A DNA stretch of 12,455 bases from Deltaproteobacteria bacterium (GTDB taxonomy: Bacteria; Desulfobacterota; Syntrophia; Syntrophales; UBA5619): NCBI GenBank assembly GCA_023487865.1, contig JAMDBG010000060.1, positions 3,510 to 15,964 of the forward strand. Direction: 5' to 3'. Below are positions 12,252 through 12,455 of this stretch, in pieces (position 1 is the stretch's first letter; each line of letters opens with the position of its first letter). The notes under the pieces are model-generated. The model searched no databases, was not told the DNA's origin, and saw only the letters and a list, made by a program, of their open reading frames with translations. The translations under genes were made by a program, and so were the position numbers.

Positions 12252-12455
12252 TCATTGCACGGTAAAGATCATCTTCAGATCTTCCTCCACCTTGGTCTCT
12301 TCGGCGTTGGTCGCCACCGAAATCTCCTTGATGAGCAAATTCTTTGCGGTATCCATCATCTTCCTCTCTCCGAAGGAGAGGTTTTTATCGCTTTTCAGGA
12401 TAAAAAGATCGCGAAGTACCCGTGCAATTTCGAAAACCGATCCCGTCTTGATCTT
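12252..12455 (-). CDS. carD: CarD / CdnL-family transcription regulator, C-terminal part
   Basis: The last 67 codons are in the window; the start lies beyond 12455, so the gene is partial only because of the window edge. The fragment reads as the helical C-terminal domain of CarD-family proteins: VFEIARVLRDLFILKSDKN, then LSFGERKMMDTAKNLLIKEI, a spacing typical of the family. CarD/CdnL proteins bind the RNA polymerase beta subunit through an N-terminal Tudor-like domain (not visible here) and stabilise open promoter complexes, often at rRNA and growth-related promoters. The TGA stop is at 12252-12254. No clear intrinsic terminator follows, so transcription could continue into the PIN-TRAM gene 229 nt downstream. 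Confidence 0.88.
   Translation of the reverse strand, partial: KIKTGSVFEIARVLRDLFILKSDKNLSFGERKMMDTAKNLLIKEISVATNAEETKVEEDLKMIFTVQ

Noticed and set aside
1..12455. Search by eye for CRISPR arrays, transposases, integrases, tRNA or rRNA genes and phage genes
   Set aside because: None seen. All long coding frames are accounted for by the listed genes, and no regularly spaced direct repeats occur.

Overview
The window carries bacterial housekeeping genes that are nearly all on the minus strand, plus one large membrane-protein gene on the plus strand. Gene content and order (carD, a YacL-type PIN-TRAM protein, ispD, ispF, gltX; and pgk, truA, mutL, miaA), a GC-rich composition (about 58-70% in the housekeeping lines I counted by hand) and a MutL with the endonuclease motif fit a Gram-negative bacterium of the former Deltaproteobacteria, perhaps near the Syntrophales. 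This placement is an inference from gene content and protein style; no rRNA is present to settle it.

Left block (99-4943, minus strand, read from right to left): pgk (glycolysis) has a good sigma-70 type promoter upstream and a strong intrinsic terminator downstream. truA (tRNA pseudouridine 38-40), mutL (mismatch repair) and miaA (tRNA A37 dimethylallylation) follow. mutL and miaA are 10 nt apart and look like one transcription unit. MiaA uses dimethylallyl diphosphate, a product of the isoprenoid pathway whose IspD and IspF enzymes are encoded in the right block.

Middle (4944-8097): a 443-nt divergent intergenic region holds the pgk promoter and, on the other side, a possible promoter with a Fur-box-like sequence. 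It leads into an 876-residue polytopic membrane protein with two tandem copies of a 'membrane segment plus extracytoplasmic beta-rich domain' unit, followed by a DUF2142-like / GT-C-type glycosyltransferase core. This gene has lower GC than its surroundings and the opposite strand, and looks like an insertion between housekeeping units. It ends at a plus-strand hairpin terminator.

Right block (8098-12455, minus strand): the 3' end of carD, then the PIN-TRAM membrane protein, a strong terminator, ispD, a spacer with two hairpins, and ispF overlapping gltX by the ATGA junction. The order yacL-ispD-ispF-gltX is the one known from Bacillus. I saw no CRISPR array, transposase, integrase, rRNA or tRNA gene. 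The window is mainly ordinary core genome; the membrane-protein gene and its control region are the only clearly accessory part.
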